A model generated the notes under the pieces. It ran no database searches, was not told the origin of the DNA, and saw only the letters and a program-made list of their open reading frames with translations. Positions 49,687-59,548 of a DNA stretch of 64,000 nt are shown here, piece by piece. Source of the stretch: Sphingomonas kyeonggiensis (GTDB taxonomy: Bacteria > Pseudomonadota > Alphaproteobacteria > Sphingomonadales > Sphingomonadaceae); contig NZ_JACHLN010000001.1 in NCBI RefSeq assembly GCF_014204495.1, positions 62,001 to 126,000 on the forward strand, written 5' to 3'. How positions within the stretch are numbered: the first letter of the stretch is position 1; each line of letters begins with the position of its first letter. A program made the translations under genes and the position numbers.

Positions 49687-52145
49687 GCTTGCGGGAATAC
49701 CGCCCCACCGCCGAACGGCTGGCGGATCATCTGCCTTGGGCGGCCTTGGTCGCTCCCGGTGTCGTCCTCAATAAGGATGGCAGCTTCCTGCGGGTGCTGG
49801 CGTTCCGCGGTCCCGACCTCGAGTCCGCGACCGAGGCCGAGCTGGTCGCGGCCTGTGCCCGGGCGAACAATGCGCTCAAGCGCTTCGGCAGCGGCTGGGC
49901 GCTGTTCTTCGACGCCGAGCGGCGCGAGGCGCACAGCTATCCCGACAGCGACTTTCCCGATGCAGCGAGCTGGCTGGTTGACGGCGAACGCCGCGCGGCG
50001 TTCGAGGCCGAAGGCACGCATTTCGAGAGCCGCTATCACCTGACCCTGACCTGGCTGCCGCCGGCGGACGCGACCGATCGCGCCGGGCGCTCGCTGGTGG
50101 AACGGCCCAATGGCGACAGGGAGCGGGACTGGCGCGGCGCGCTGGAAAGCTTTGTCGCGGAGACCGACCGCGTGCTCGACCTGCTCGCAGGGTTCATGGC
50201 CGATGTCCGCCCGCTCGACGACGGCGAGATACTGACCTTCCTCCACGGCACGATCTCGGATCGTCGCCATGCGGTGGCCGCGCCCGAGACGCCGATGTAC
50301 CTCGACGGCATCCTCGCCGACACGCCGCTCGTCGGCGGCCTGGAACCCCGGCTCGGCGAGCTGCATGTCCGCACGCTGACCATCCTCGGCTTTCCGAGCC
50401 TCAGCCGCCCGGGCATCCTGGATGCGCTCAACCACCAGGATTTCGGCTATCGCTGGGTCACGCGCTTCATCGCGCTCGACAAGACCCTTGCGACCAAGAC
50501 GCTTACATCGCTGCGCCGCCAGTGGTTCAACAAGCGCAAGTCGGTCACCGCGCTGCTGCGCGAGGTGCTCTACAACCAGCCGGCGCAGCTGCTCGACAGC
50601 GATGCCGACAACAAGGTGGTCGATGCCGACCAAGCGCTCCAGGTGCTCGGTGGCGACCATGTCGCCTTCGGCTATCTGACCACGACGATCACGGTCACCG
50701 ACCGGAGCCGGGCCGCGGTCGAGGACAAGGTCCGCGCGGTCGAGCGGATCGTCAACGGCCTCGGTTTCACCTGCGTCCGCGAGAGTGTGAACGCGGTGGA
50801 GGCGTGGCTCTCGTCGCTGCCCGGCCATGTCTATGCCAATGTCCGGCAGCCGCTCGTTCACACGCTCAATCTCGCCCACCTGATGCCGCTTTCGTCGGTG
50901 TGGGCGGGGCCGGTCCGGAACGCGCATCTCGACGGGCCGCCGCTGCTCGTCGCGAAGACCGCCGGCTCGACGCCGTTCCGGCTCTCCACCCATGTCGGCG
51001 ACGTCGGCCACATGATAGTGGTCGGCCCGACCGGCGCGGGCAAGTCGGTGCTGCTGAGCCTGATCGCGCTCCAGTTCCGCCGTTACCGGCAAGCCCAGGT
51101 CTATATCTTCGACAAGGGCAATTCCGCGCGTGGCGCCGTGCTGGCGATGGGCGGCGCGCACCACGCCCTCGGCTCGGCGGAAGCGGACGGCGAGACGCTG
51201 GCCTTCCAGCCGCTCGCCGGCATCGACGATGCCGCCGAGCGGAGCTGGGCGGCGGAATGGATCGCGGCGCTGCTGGCGCATGAGAATGTGCCGGTCACGC
51301 CGGAAGTGAAGGACGCGGTCTGGACCGCTCTCGGCAGTCTCGCTTCCGCGCCCCGCGAGGAGCGGACCATGACCGGGCTCGCGCTACTGCTCCAGTCGAA
51401 CGCGCTGCGCGTCGCGCTCCAGCCCTATACACTCGAAGGGCCGCACGGCCGGCTGCTCGATGCGGCCGAACAGCATCTGGCGCTGGCCGACGTCCAGTGC
51501 TTCGAGACCGAGGCGCTGATGGGCCAGGCCGGGGCGGTCGCGCCGGTGCTGACCTATCTCTTCCATCGGCTCGAGGAGCGGTTCACGGGCAAGCCGACCC
51601 TGCTCATCCTCGACGAAGCCTGGATCTTCCTCGACCATCCGCTGTTCGCCGCGCGCATCCGCGAGTGGCTGAAGGTCCTGCGCAAGAAGAACGTCGCGGT
51701 GCTGTTCGCGACGCAGAGCCTCGCCGACATCGCCGGGTCCGCGATCGCGCCCGCGATCATCGAAAGCTGTCCGCAGCGCATTCTGCTGCCCAACGATCGC
51801 GCGATCGAGCCGCAGGGCCATGACATCTATGCGCGCTTCGGTCTCAACGACCGCCAGATCGAGCTGATCGCGAGGGCCACGCCCAAGCGGCACTATTACC
51901 TCCAGTCCGCGCGCGGCAACCGGCTGTTCGAGCTTGGCCTCGGACCCGTCGCGCTGGCGCTGTGCGGATCGTCCGACCCGGCGGCGCAGGCGCGGATTGA
52001 CGCCGTCCTCGCCGGACACGGCGCCGGCCAGTTCGCCGAAGCCTTCCTGCGCGACGCCGGCCTCGACTGGGCGGCCGACCTCGCCGCCGATTTCACCGCA
52101 CCCGACCGTCCCCTTTCCCAAGCCCCCCACGAAGGAGAACAATGA
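49680..52145 (+). CDS. trbE: TrbE conjugation ATPase (VirB4-like)
   Basis: An 821-residue ATPase of the channel base. Walker A is VVGPTGAGKSVLLSL (about 446-460) and Walker B is LLILDEAWIFLDHP. AVLFATQSLADI and PNDRAIEPQG follow as in VirB4. I start it at ATG 49680 (MLSLREYRPTAERLADH) after AGAAGGG, rather than at the in-frame start at 49560 inside trbD. Confidence 0.93.
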   Translation: MLSLREYRPTAERLADHLPWAALVAPGVVLNKDGSFLRVLAFRGPDLESATEAELVAACARANNALKRFGSGWALFFDAERREAHSYPDSDFPDAASWLVDGERRAAFEAEGTHFESRYHLTLTWLPPADATDRAGRSLVERPNGDRERDWRGALESFVAETDRVLDLLAGFMADVRPLDDGEILTFLHGTISDRRHAVAAPETPMYLDGILADTPLVGGLEPRLGELHVRTLTILGFPSLSRPGILDALNHQDFGYRWVTRFIALDKTLATKTLTSLRRQWFNKRKSVTALLREVLYNQPAQLLDSDADNKVVDADQALQVLGGDHVAFGYLTTTITVTDRSRAAVEDKVRAVERIVNGLGFTCVRESVNAVEAWLSSLPGHVYANVRQPLVHTLNLAHLMPLSSVWAGPVRNAHLDGPPLLVAKTAGSTPFRLSTHVGDVGHMIVVGPTGAGKSVLLSLIALQFRRYRQAQVYIFDKGNSARGAVLAMGGAHHALGSAEADGETLAFQPLAGIDDAAERSWAAEWIAALLAHENVPVTPEVKDAVWTALGSLASAPREERTMTGLALLLQSNALRVALQPYTLEGPHGRLLDAAEQHLALADVQCFETEALMGQAGAVAPVLTYLFHRLEERFTGKPTLLILDEAWIFLDHPLFAARIREWLKVLRKKNVAVLFATQSLADIAGSAIAPAIIESCPQRILLPNDRAIEPQGHDIYARFGLNDRQIELIARATPKRHYYLQSARGNRLFELGLGPVALALCGSSDPAAQARIDAVLAGHGAGQFAEAFLRDAGLDWAADLAADFTAPDRPLSQAPHEGEQ

Positions 52146-52891
52146 TGCGTATTCCCACTCGAAAGCACCTTATCGCCGCAGCTCTCGGCCTCGGTGCGTG
52201 CGGCTCGCTCGCCATGGGCGTAATGATGTCCGCAACGCCCGCGCAGGCTCAGCTGACCGTGTTCGATCCGAGCAACTATGCGCAGAACATCCTGACCGCC
52301 GCGCGGACCCTCCAGCAGGTCAACCAGCAGATCCAGCAGCTGCAGAACGAGGCGCAGATGCTGGTCGACATGGGCAAGAACTTGCGCACCATCGACTTCC
52401 CGCAGCTCGACGCGCTCAAGCAGAAGCTCGCCGAGATCGACCGGTTGATGGGCCGTGCACAGGCGATCGACTTCCGCGTCGACCAGCTCGACGACAAGTT
52501 CCAGGCGCTGTTCCCGCAGGACTTCTCGTCTGCGCTGCGGACTGATGCCCGGGTGCGGGATGCGCGCGCGCGCCTCGATGCCAGCATGGGCGCGTTCCGC
52601 CAGACGATGACGGTGCAGGCGCAAGTCGTCGAGAATATCCGGTCCGACACCGAGGCGCTCGCCGACATCGTCGCGCGGAGCCAGGGCGCCGAAGGCTCGC
52701 TCCAGGCCCAGCAGGCGACCAACCAGCTTCTCGCGCTCACCGCCAAGCAGCAGTTTCAGCTCCAGCACATGATGGCCGCGCAGTTCCGCAGCGAGGCGGT
52801 CGAACAGGCGCGCCGGGCGACGCAGGCCGCCGAGGCGCGTGCAGCGACCAAGAAGTTCCTCGGTTCCGGATCGGCCTACACGCCCCGATAG
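52142..52891 (+). CDS. trbJ: TrbJ (VirB5-like)
   Basis: A 249-residue periplasmic protein with a signal peptide (about 1-36, ending ATPAQAQ) and long helical segments (ILTAARTLQQVNQQIQQLQN). It overlaps trbE by 4 bases. Known family members take part in pilus assembly and adhesion. No TrbK-like entry exclusion gene is seen in the 142 bp to trbL. Confidence 0.9.
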   Translation: MMRIPTRKHLIAAALGLGACGSLAMGVMMSATPAQAQLTVFDPSNYAQNILTAARTLQQVNQQIQQLQNEAQMLVDMGKNLRTIDFPQLDALKQKLAEIDRLMGRAQAIDFRVDQLDDKFQALFPQDFSSALRTDARVRDARARLDASMGAFRQTMTVQAQVVENIRSDTEALADIVARSQGAEGSLQAQQATNQLLALTAKQQFQLQHMMAAQFRSEAVEQARRATQAAEARAATKKFLGSGSAYTPR

Positions 52892-53033
52892 CCCCCCGGG
52901 GGCCGACAGGCCCGGTCCGGCAACCAGCGATCGGTGGCGCCCCTCTCGCCATCGGTCGCCGTCGCGGGGCGCGGCTCAGCTCCCCCAGCCGCGTCCCGCG
53001 ACATCCCTCAACGCCAGCAGGAAGGCAGTCCCT

Positions 53034-54344
53034 TTGAGCGACCTCAACGTCATCGACCGCTTCCTGCAGGCGTTCATCACCTACATCGACAGCGGCTTCG
53101 GGTTGCTCGGTCCGGACGTCGGCTTCCTGACCGCGACGCTGATCGGGATCGACATCACGCTGGCCGGCCTATTCTGGGCGATGGGCGGCGAGGACAACGT
53201 CATCGGCCGGTTCCTCAAGAAGATCCTCTATGTCGGCGCGTTCGCCTTCATCCTGAACAGCTTCTCGACGCTGGCCGACATCATCTTCCGCTCGTTCGCG
53301 CAAGCCGGGCTGACCGCGGGCGGCGGCGTGCTCACGGCCGACGACCTGCTCAAGCCCGGAAGACTGGCCGGCACCGGCTTCTCGGCCGCCTGGCCACTGC
53401 TCGACCAGGCGAGCGAGATGGTCGGGTTCACGACCTTCTTCGACAATTTCCTGACGATCATGGTGCTGCTGTTTGCCTGGGCGTTGGTGATCGTCGCCTT
53501 CTTCATTCTGGCCGTGCAGATGTTCGTCTGCATCCTCGAGTTTAAGCTGACCAGCCTGGCCGGCTTCATCCTCGTGCCGTTCGCTCTCTGGAACCGGACC
53601 AGCTTCCTCGCCGAGCGCGTGCTCGGCAATGTGGTCAGCTCGGGCATCAAGGTGATGGTGCTCGCGGTGATCGTCGGCATCGGCTCTAACTTCTTCACCG
53701 AGTTCACCGACGCGTTGCAGGGACAGGAGCCCGACATCGGCCAGGCCATGAGCCTCGTGCTCGCCAGCCTGTCGCTGTTCGGCCTCGGCATTTTCGGCCC
53801 GTCGATCGCCTCGGGTCTCGTCGCCGGAGCGCCGCAGCTTGGCGCTGGTGCCGCCCTGGGCACGACGATCGGCGCGGCCGGCGTCACCATGCTGGCCGGA
53901 GGCGCCGCCGTCGGCGGTGCCCGCGCGCTCGGCGGTGCCGCGCTCGGTGCGGTCCGTTCGGGCACCGCCATGGGTTCGGCGGCATCGACCGCATACCAGC
54001 TCGGACGCGAGACGGCCGCGACGCCGTCGGTCGGTGCCGGCCTTGCGGGCGTTGCGCGCGCCGCCGGCAATGCCGCGAAGACCCGCGCGAGCGGCGCGCT
54101 GGGGCTTGGCGAAGCCGCGGCCGGCGGCCGGCAGGCGGCATGGGACGCACTGAATCAGAACTCTCCGTCGCCGTCGCGGAGTGGACCGGGCGGCGGCGGG
54201 GAGACCGGGACTCCGGCCTGGGCCCGCGCGATGCGCGACCAGCAGACCAGCCGGCATCGCCGGCAGCTCGCGATCCACACGCTGCAGCAGGGCGACCGCG
54301 GCGGCGCGTCCGCCACCCCCGACATCAAGGAAAGGAACGACTGA
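53034..54344 (+). CDS. trbL: TrbL (VirB6-like)
   Basis: A 436-residue polytopic membrane protein: helices near 25-45, 58-75, 135-160, 165-195, 205-235 and 240-265, then a Gly/Ala-rich stretch (GAAGVTMLAGGAAVGGARAL) and a polar tail. I place the start at TTG 53034 (LSDLNVIDRFLQAFITY) with AGGAAGG upstream; the frame continues to 52839 without protein character. The TTG start may limit expression. Confidence 0.85.
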   Translation: MSDLNVIDRFLQAFITYIDSGFGLLGPDVGFLTATLIGIDITLAGLFWAMGGEDNVIGRFLKKILYVGAFAFILNSFSTLADIIFRSFAQAGLTAGGGVLTADDLLKPGRLAGTGFSAAWPLLDQASEMVGFTTFFDNFLTIMVLLFAWALVIVAFFILAVQMFVCILEFKLTSLAGFILVPFALWNRTSFLAERVLGNVVSSGIKVMVLAVIVGIGSNFFTEFTDALQGQEPDIGQAMSLVLASLSLFGLGIFGPSIASGLVAGAPQLGAGAALGTTIGAAGVTMLAGGAAVGGARALGGAALGAVRSGTAMGSAASTAYQLGRETAATPSVGAGLAGVARAAGNAAKTRASGALGLGEAAAGGRQAAWDALNQNSPSPSRSGPGGGGETGTPAWARAMRDQQTSRHRRQLAIHTLQQGDRGGASATPDIKERND

Positions 54345-54347
54345 GCC

Positions 54348-55169
54348 ATGTTCTTCAAGCGAAGTGCGCAGCGCTACGGGCGCACGCCGCCTCCCGAGAC
54401 GCCCTATCAGCGCGCCGGCCAGCTCTGGGACGAGCGGATCGGCGCGGCGCGGGTGCAGGCGCGCAACTGGCGGTTGATGGCGTTCGGCTGCCTCGTGCTG
54501 ACCGCGGGCACCTCGGCGGGGCTGGCCTGGCAGTCGCTGCAAAGCCGGGTCACGCCCTATGTCGTCGAGGTCGACCGGCTCGGCGAGGCGCGGGCGGTGC
54601 AGGCCGCCGACGTCGAATACCGGCCGACCGATCCGCAAGTCGCATGGCACCTGTCGCATTTCATCACCAATGTCCGGTCGGTGTCGCTCGACCCCGTGCT
54701 GATGCGGCGCGACTGGCTCGAGGCCTACGACTTCGCGACCAAACGCGGCGCGCAGTTCCTCGGCGACTATGCGCGCTCGGCATCGCCGTTCGCCAATGTC
54801 GGCGAGCGGACGGTGTCGGTGCAGGTGACCAGCGTCGTGCGGGCCTCGGACAAGTCGTTCCAGGTGAAGTGGACCGAGACGGCTTTCGAGCGCGGTTCGC
54901 AGTCAGGCGTCAACCGCTGGACCGCGATCCTCACCACGGTCACGCGCCCGCCGGCCTCGGCCGATGTCCTGCGCAAGAACCCGCTCGGTATCTATGTCGA
55001 TGCGATCGACTGGAGCCGCGAGCTGGACGGCGAGGCGCCCGTGCGGCCTGCGCCGACCGCGTTACCCGCAGACGTACCTTCGACTGTCGCACGCTCGATC
55101 CCCGCCGGGTCGCCGCTCGATCCCGCGCCCGACCACCCGGCCATCAACACCCAGGAGACCCAACGATGA
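54348..55169 (+). CDS. trbF: TrbF (VirB8-like)
   Basis: A 273-residue inner-membrane protein with one helix (about 42-62, LMAFGCLVLTAGTSAGLAW) and a periplasmic VirB8 domain (PYVVEVDRLGEARAVQAADV, WTAILTTVTRPP, NPLGIYVDAIDWSREL). The proline-rich C-terminus extends a little beyond the domain. Confidence 0.92.
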   Translation: MFFKRSAQRYGRTPPPETPYQRAGQLWDERIGAARVQARNWRLMAFGCLVLTAGTSAGLAWQSLQSRVTPYVVEVDRLGEARAVQAADVEYRPTDPQVAWHLSHFITNVRSVSLDPVLMRRDWLEAYDFATKRGAQFLGDYARSASPFANVGERTVSVQVTSVVRASDKSFQVKWTETAFERGSQSGVNRWTAILTTVTRPPASADVLRKNPLGIYVDAIDWSRELDGEAPVRPAPTALPADVPSTVARSIPAGSPLDPAPDHPAINTQETQR

Positions 55170-56005
55170 AACTTGCCATCCTGCCGGCGCTGGCCGGTCT
55201 TCTTTTCGCCGCGCCGGCGCTCGCCCAGACCGTTCCGGCGGCGAAATCGGTCCGGCACGTCGCAAGTGCGAACCGTGCCGCAACGGTGCTTCCGGCACCA
55301 ACCGGCTTCGTCAGTGGCGCGCAGGTCTATCCCTATAGCGAAGACACGATCTTCCAGGCCTATGCCGCGCCGGGGCTCGTCACTGATATCGTGCTCCAGC
55401 CCGGGGAGAACCTCGTCGCCGTCGCGAGCGGCGATACCGCCCGCTGGGTCATCGGCGATACCACCAGCGGCTCGGGCGAGACCCGGCAAACCCATTTGCT
55501 CGTGAAGCCCTTCTCGGGGGGGCTCACCACGAACCTCGTCATCACCACCGACCGCCGCACCTACCACGTCCGGCTGGTCAGCACCTCGGTTACCGCACTG
55601 TCGTCGATGCGCTGGACCTATCCGCAGGACGAGCTGCTGGCGCTACGCCGCAAGGCGGAGGCGGCGCAGGCTGCGGCCCCGATCGCTACCGGGCTGGCAA
55701 TCGAGCAGCTGCATTTCAACTATGCGATCAGCGGCGACCGGCCGGCATGGCGGCCATTACGCGTGTTCGATGATGGCTCGAAGACCTATGTCGAATTTCC
55801 CGCGTCGCTGGCCAACGGCGAGGCTCCGCCGCTGTTCGCTGTCGGGCCTGACGGCAAGGCGGAGCTCGTCAACTATCGGCAGCGTGACCGCTTCTACGTC
55901 GTCGACCGCATTTTCGACACCGCGGAACTTCGCCTAGGGGTTAAGAGGCAGCAGGTGGTTCGCATCGATCGCGTCGGTCCCAGCCGCAAGCGGAGGGGCG
56001 CATGA
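55166..56005 (+). CDS. trbG: TrbG (VirB9-like)
   Basis: A 279-residue periplasmic protein: signal peptide (1-20, LLFAAPALAQ), the VirB9 domain (IVLQPGENLVAVASGDTARW, TNLVITTDRRTYHVRLVS, NYAISGDRPAWRPLRVFDDG, KTYVEFP). ATG at 55166 overlaps trbF by 4 bases. It forms the outer core with TrbI. Confidence 0.92.
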   Translation: MKLAILPALAGLLFAAPALAQTVPAAKSVRHVASANRAATVLPAPTGFVSGAQVYPYSEDTIFQAYAAPGLVTDIVLQPGENLVAVASGDTARWVIGDTTSGSGETRQTHLLVKPFSGGLTTNLVITTDRRTYHVRLVSTSVTALSSMRWTYPQDELLALRRKAEAAQAAAPIATGLAIEQLHFNYAISGDRPAWRPLRVFDDGSKTYVEFPASLANGEAPPLFAVGPDGKAELVNYRQRDRFYVVDRIFDTAELRLGVKRQQVVRIDRVGPSRKRRGA

Positions 56006-57183
56006 CCGACGCTGTCGCAAGCGACTTGCCAGCCCCCGCGCCGGCGAAGGTCGATCCCGAGACGCTCAGCATCCGGTCCCGGCCGGCGCGCGCGATCCGC
56101 TTCCGGCGCGGTGCGATCGTCGGCGCGGCGGCGCTGGGCTCAGCCAGCCTGATGGGCATCGCCTGGATGGCGCTGAAGCCGCAGGTGTTTCGGCAAGTGG
56201 CGCAAGAGAGCGAGTTGTCGCAGCCCATGGCGAAACCGGCCTCGGACGCGTTGTCCGGACTCCCGAGCAGTTATGGTGACGCCCCCAGGCTCGGGTCGCC
56301 GCTGCCTGGTGACCTCGGCCGTCCGATCCTACGCGCGCAGGAAAAGGCTGAAGGCGTGGTCACGCCGTCCCGGGTCGATTCCGCTGAGGCCGCCAGGCAG
56401 CAACGTCTCGCCGAGCTCAAGGCAGCGCGGGAGTCCGGCCTGATGGCACAGGTCGCGACCGGCAGGGGCGCGGCACCTTCGGCGCCGGACCCGGCGGAAG
56501 TCGCTGGTGCAGCGGCAGCTGCTCCGGCCGCTACCGGCACGCGCAAGGAACAGTTCGCATCGGCACGCGACACCGGCGGCGATCTCAACTCCGGCGAACT
56601 GGTCGCGCCGGTGTCGCCGAACAGTCTCCTCGCCGGTAGCGTGATCGCGGCGAGCCTCGTCACGGGGCTCAATTCCGACCTGCCCGGAATGATTACCGCT
56701 CAAGTGTCGCAGAACGTGTTCGACACGGTCACGGGCGACATCCTGCTGGTGCCGCAGGGTGCCCGATTGATCGGTAAGTATGACAGCGTGGTCGCTTTCG
56801 GCCAGCGCAGGGCGCTGGTGATCTGGCAGCGACTGATTCTGCCGGACGGCAGCTCCATCCGCCTCGATAACATGCCGGCGACCGACGCCGCGGGCTATGC
56901 GGGGCTCGCGGACAAGGTCGACTTCCACACCTGGACGCTGCTCAAGGGTGTGGCGATCGCGACGATGCTCGGGGTCGGATCTGAATTGTCGATCTCGGGG
57001 GAGAGCGACCTCGTGCAGGCGATCCGGGAGTCCGCCCAGTCCAACACGGCGAGGACCGGCGACCAGATCACGCAGCGCAACCTCGATATCCAGCCAACGA
57101 TCACCATCCGGCCGGGCACACCCGTTCGCGTGCTGGTGACCCGCGATCTCGTCCTCGCGCCGTGGCGCGGAAAGGCAAGCTGA
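56002..57183 (+). CDS. trbI: TrbI (VirB10-like)
   Basis: A 393-residue protein with a membrane helix (about 35-55), a low-complexity linker (Ala/Pro-rich, to about 190) and the C-terminal VirB10 domain (SLLAGSVIAASLVTGLNSDL, GDILLVPQGARLIGKYDSVV, RLILPDGSSIRLDNMP). It spans the envelope and closes the trb gene set. Confidence 0.92.
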   Translation: MTDAVASDLPAPAPAKVDPETLSIRSRPARAIRFRRGAIVGAAALGSASLMGIAWMALKPQVFRQVAQESELSQPMAKPASDALSGLPSSYGDAPRLGSPLPGDLGRPILRAQEKAEGVVTPSRVDSAEAARQQRLAELKAARESGLMAQVATGRGAAPSAPDPAEVAGAAAAAPAATGTRKEQFASARDTGGDLNSGELVAPVSPNSLLAGSVIAASLVTGLNSDLPGMITAQVSQNVFDTVTGDILLVPQGARLIGKYDSVVAFGQRRALVIWQRLILPDGSSIRLDNMPATDAAGYAGLADKVDFHTWTLLKGVAIATMLGVGSELSISGESDLVQAIRESAQSNTARTGDQITQRNLDIQPTITIRPGTPVRVLVTRDLVLAPWRGKAS

Positions 57184-57184
57184 G

Positions 57185-57415
57185 ATGGTCGATCTCAAGC
57201 TCGGCAAACTGCCTGACCGGACACCGGTCAAGCTCTCGATCACCATTACGCCCGATCTTCAGGCTGCGCTTCAAGCCTATGCCACGGTCTATGCAGCGAC
57301 CTACGGTGTGGAGGAGCCGGTTGCCGAGTTGATCCCGGCGATGCTGTCTGCCTTCCTCGAGAGCGATCGTAATTTCGCGCGGTCCCGCGAAGCAATGCTG
57401 CGGGGGCAGAAGTGA
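57185..57415 (+). CDS. DUF2274 family protein
   Basis: A 76-residue protein: MVDLKLGKLPDRTPVKLSIT then DLQAALQAYATVYAATYG and LIPAMLSAFLESDRNFAR. The pattern is DUF2274, regularly found after trbI. It may be ribbon-helix-helix-like and DNA-binding. It follows trbI by one base and overlaps the next gene by 4. Confidence 0.85.
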   Translation: MVDLKLGKLPDRTPVKLSITITPDLQAALQAYATVYAATYGVEEPVAELIPAMLSAFLESDRNFARSREAMLRGQK

Positions 57416-57615
57416 TCGAGCGCGCCTGGGAGCGGAAGATCGAGCCGCTGACGGTTCGCGTCGCGACGGCCGTGCGCATCACCGGCCTAAGTCGATCGCG
57501 CATCTACGAGCTTATCCAGACAGGCGACCTCGAGACCGTGAAGGTCGGGCGCGCGACGCTGATCCAGTTTCAAAGCCTCAAATCACTTGTCAGCGCGCCG
57601 CCGCCGCTTGAGTAG
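57412..57615 (+). CDS. HTH (AlpA/MerR-type) protein, second excisionase candidate
   Basis: A 67-residue protein starting with GTG at 57412: VRVATAVRITGLSRSRIYEL then QTGDLETVKVGRATLIQFQS, a clear winged-helix AlpA-like fold. It lies near the integrase and could be a directionality factor or a regulator of the trb operon. The candidate beside traF fits the known model better. Confidence 0.75.
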   Translation: MIERAWERKIEPLTVRVATAVRITGLSRSRIYELIQTGDLETVKVGRATLIQFQSLKSLVSAPPPLE

Positions 57616-57621
57616 GCAAGC

Positions 57622-58146
57622 ATGGTGGCAGTTGCATGTCTTGGCTGGGGCTCGCTGATCTGGAATCCCGATGGGTTGCCAGCCGGAGACTGGCATCCGG
57701 ACGGTCCCGAGCTGCCGCTGGAATTTGCTCGGCTATCAGGCGGTGGCAGGGTCACGCTGGTCATCATGGCTGATGGTCCTCGCGTTCCTGTTCTCTGGAG
57801 CATGCTCGACGTCCCGAGCTTGGCGGCCGGAGCCGCCGCACTGCGGAAGCGTGAGAACACCAAGGCAGACTGGATTGGATGCTGGCCAGGCGACAGCGCT
57901 GGTCAGTTTGCGGCCGAGATCGGCGAGTGGGCAATTGGAAAGGGTCTCGACGGCGTCATCTGGACCGGGCTTCCGCCCAGGTGGGCTGACGAGAATGGCC
58001 GTATCCCCACCGAGGCCGAAGTGGTTGAGTACCTCAAAGCGCTGCCGGCCGAGGCCGCTGTTGAGCCGTTCAGATATATTCGGAATGCGCCGGCCCAGAT
58101 AAAGACGCCCTACAGGGAAGCGTTGATGAAGCTGGCGGGAGCCTAG
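57622..58146 (+). CDS. Gamma-glutamylcyclotransferase-like hypothetical protein
   Basis: A 174-residue protein whose start, VAVACLGWGSLIWNPDGLPA, recalls the YGSL phosphate loop of gamma-glutamylcyclotransferase-like folds. A glutamate in that fold's usual position cannot be identified with certainty. The gene sits 6 bp after the HTH gene and converges on the integrase. It is cargo of unknown role. Confidence 0.55.
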   Translation: MVAVACLGWGSLIWNPDGLPAGDWHPDGPELPLEFARLSGGGRVTLVIMADGPRVPVLWSMLDVPSLAAGAAALRKRENTKADWIGCWPGDSAGQFAAEIGEWAIGKGLDGVIWTGLPPRWADENGRIPTEAEVVEYLKALPAEAAVEPFRYIRNAPAQIKTPYREALMKLAGA

Positions 58147-58170
58147 CGGCCCCCACCTTCATGCGCTCGG

Positions 58171-59397
58171 TTATCCCGTGCGGCGCTTCCCGAAATCGGG
58201 ACGCAGCACTTTCCCGCCATCGCGCAGTTGATCGAGGTGGTCGGACCAGTGCTGCATCATGATCACGCGCTCGTCCCAATACTCGCCACGCGCATAGGCC
58301 CGCCGCACTTGATTGGTATCCATGTGAGCGAGCTGGCGCTCGATCGCATCGGGATTCCATTGGCCCGTTTCGTTCAGCAGCGTGGCCGCCATAGCCCTGA
58401 ACCCATGGGCGGTCATTTCGTTCGTGGTATAGCCGAGCCGCCTGAGACCCTGGTTCACGGCGTTCTCCGACATCGCCTTCCGTGGTTTTCCCATGCATGG
58501 AAACATATGCTGCCGATGCCCGGTGATCTCCCGCAACTCCTCGATCATCCCCAGCACCTGGCGCGATAGCGGCACCCGATGCGGACGGCGCATCTTCATC
58601 CGTGTCGCGGGGATCGACCAGATAGCCCTCTCCACATCGATGTCGCTCCATTCGGCCTGCCGGAGTTCGCCGGGGCGCAGAAGGACATGCGGTGAAAGCC
58701 GCATCGCCATCCGCGTGACCGCTTGCCCGGTGTAGCCGTCGATCGCTCGGAGAAGCGCGCCAACCTCTGCGGGGGCCGTGATGGCGGCGAAGTGCTTGAC
58801 CTTCGGCGTCGCGATGGCGCCCCGAAGGTCCGCGGCAACATCCTTGTCGCATCGGATCGTCGCCACCCCATATCGGAACACCCGGCTCAGGACACTGCGC
58901 ATGCGCCGCGCGCTCTCGTACCGTCCTGTAGCCTCCACCTTGCGAAGCACAGCCAATGCCTCGTGCGGAGTGATTTGCGAGATCGGCAGGCTACCGATGA
59001 CGGGGTAGGCCTTGGCGAGCAGCCATCTGATCTTGTCCAGGGTGACGGAAGCCAGCCCCTCACGCTCGCACTTGAGAAGCCACTCCTCGGCCACTTCCTT
59101 GAACGTATTGGCCGCGGCGAATTTCGCCGCGATGCGTGCCCGCTTCTTTTCCACCGCCGGATCGGTGCCGGCGGCAATGCGCGCTCGAGCCTCGTCACGA
59201 CGGGTTCGCGCTTCGGCGATACCGATCTGGGGCCAAGGCCCTATGTGCAGCTCCTTCTGCTTGTCGAGGAAGCGATAGCGCATTCGCCATAGTTTCGAGC
59301 CGTTTGGGCGAACGAGGAGATGCAATCCCTTGTCGTCATGGAGCTTGAACGGCTTTTCGGCGGGCTTCGCCGCCGCAATCTGGATGTGAGTCAGCAT
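58171..59397 (-). CDS. ICE tyrosine integrase
   Basis: A 408-residue P4-like integrase: arm-binding DUF4102 domain (GLHLLVRPNGSKLWRMRY), core-binding domain and catalytic domain with Arg in RPGELR, Lys in RMKMRRPH, HGFRAM, and Tyr in RRAYARGEYW. It integrates the ICE into the 3' end of tRNA-Leu, 178 bp from its start. Similarity to the left integrase (2486-3754) explains their shared target. The RBS before the ATG is weak, suggesting low expression. Confidence 0.92.
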   Translation of the reverse strand: MLTHIQIAAAKPAEKPFKLHDDKGLHLLVRPNGSKLWRMRYRFLDKQKELHIGPWPQIGIAEARTRRDEARARIAAGTDPAVEKKRARIAAKFAAANTFKEVAEEWLLKCEREGLASVTLDKIRWLLAKAYPVIGSLPISQITPHEALAVLRKVEATGRYESARRMRSVLSRVFRYGVATIRCDKDVAADLRGAIATPKVKHFAAITAPAEVGALLRAIDGYTGQAVTRMAMRLSPHVLLRPGELRQAEWSDIDVERAIWSIPATRMKMRRPHRVPLSRQVLGMIEELREITGHRQHMFPCMGKPRKAMSENAVNQGLRRLGYTTNEMTAHGFRAMAATLLNETGQWNPDAIERQLAHMDTNQVRRAYARGEYWDERVIMMQHWSDHLDQLRDGGKVLRPDFGKRRTG

Positions 59398-59548
59398 TTT
59401 GGTTTCCCAGCTTGGCCGGGAAATCCAGGACCACCGATAACACCAACAAATTGGTGGTGCTGCTGGTGGTTACGGCTGGATTTCGCCGGACGGTTAGCCG
59501 GCGAGTTTCGGTCGAAAAATGCTGTAAAACCAGCCGCTTGCTGGACGC

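Noticed and set aside
49386..51281. 631-residue minus-strand open frame
   Set aside because: Antisense shadow of trbE, which has full VirB4 motifs.
52892..53033. TrbK entry exclusion gene between trbJ and trbL
   Set aside because: No lipoprotein signal or short coherent frame in the 142 bp; the open frame there is a shadow of trbL.
53169..54659. 496-residue minus-strand open frame
   Set aside because: Antisense to trbL and trbF; arginine-, glutamate- and histidine-rich, with no protein-like pattern.
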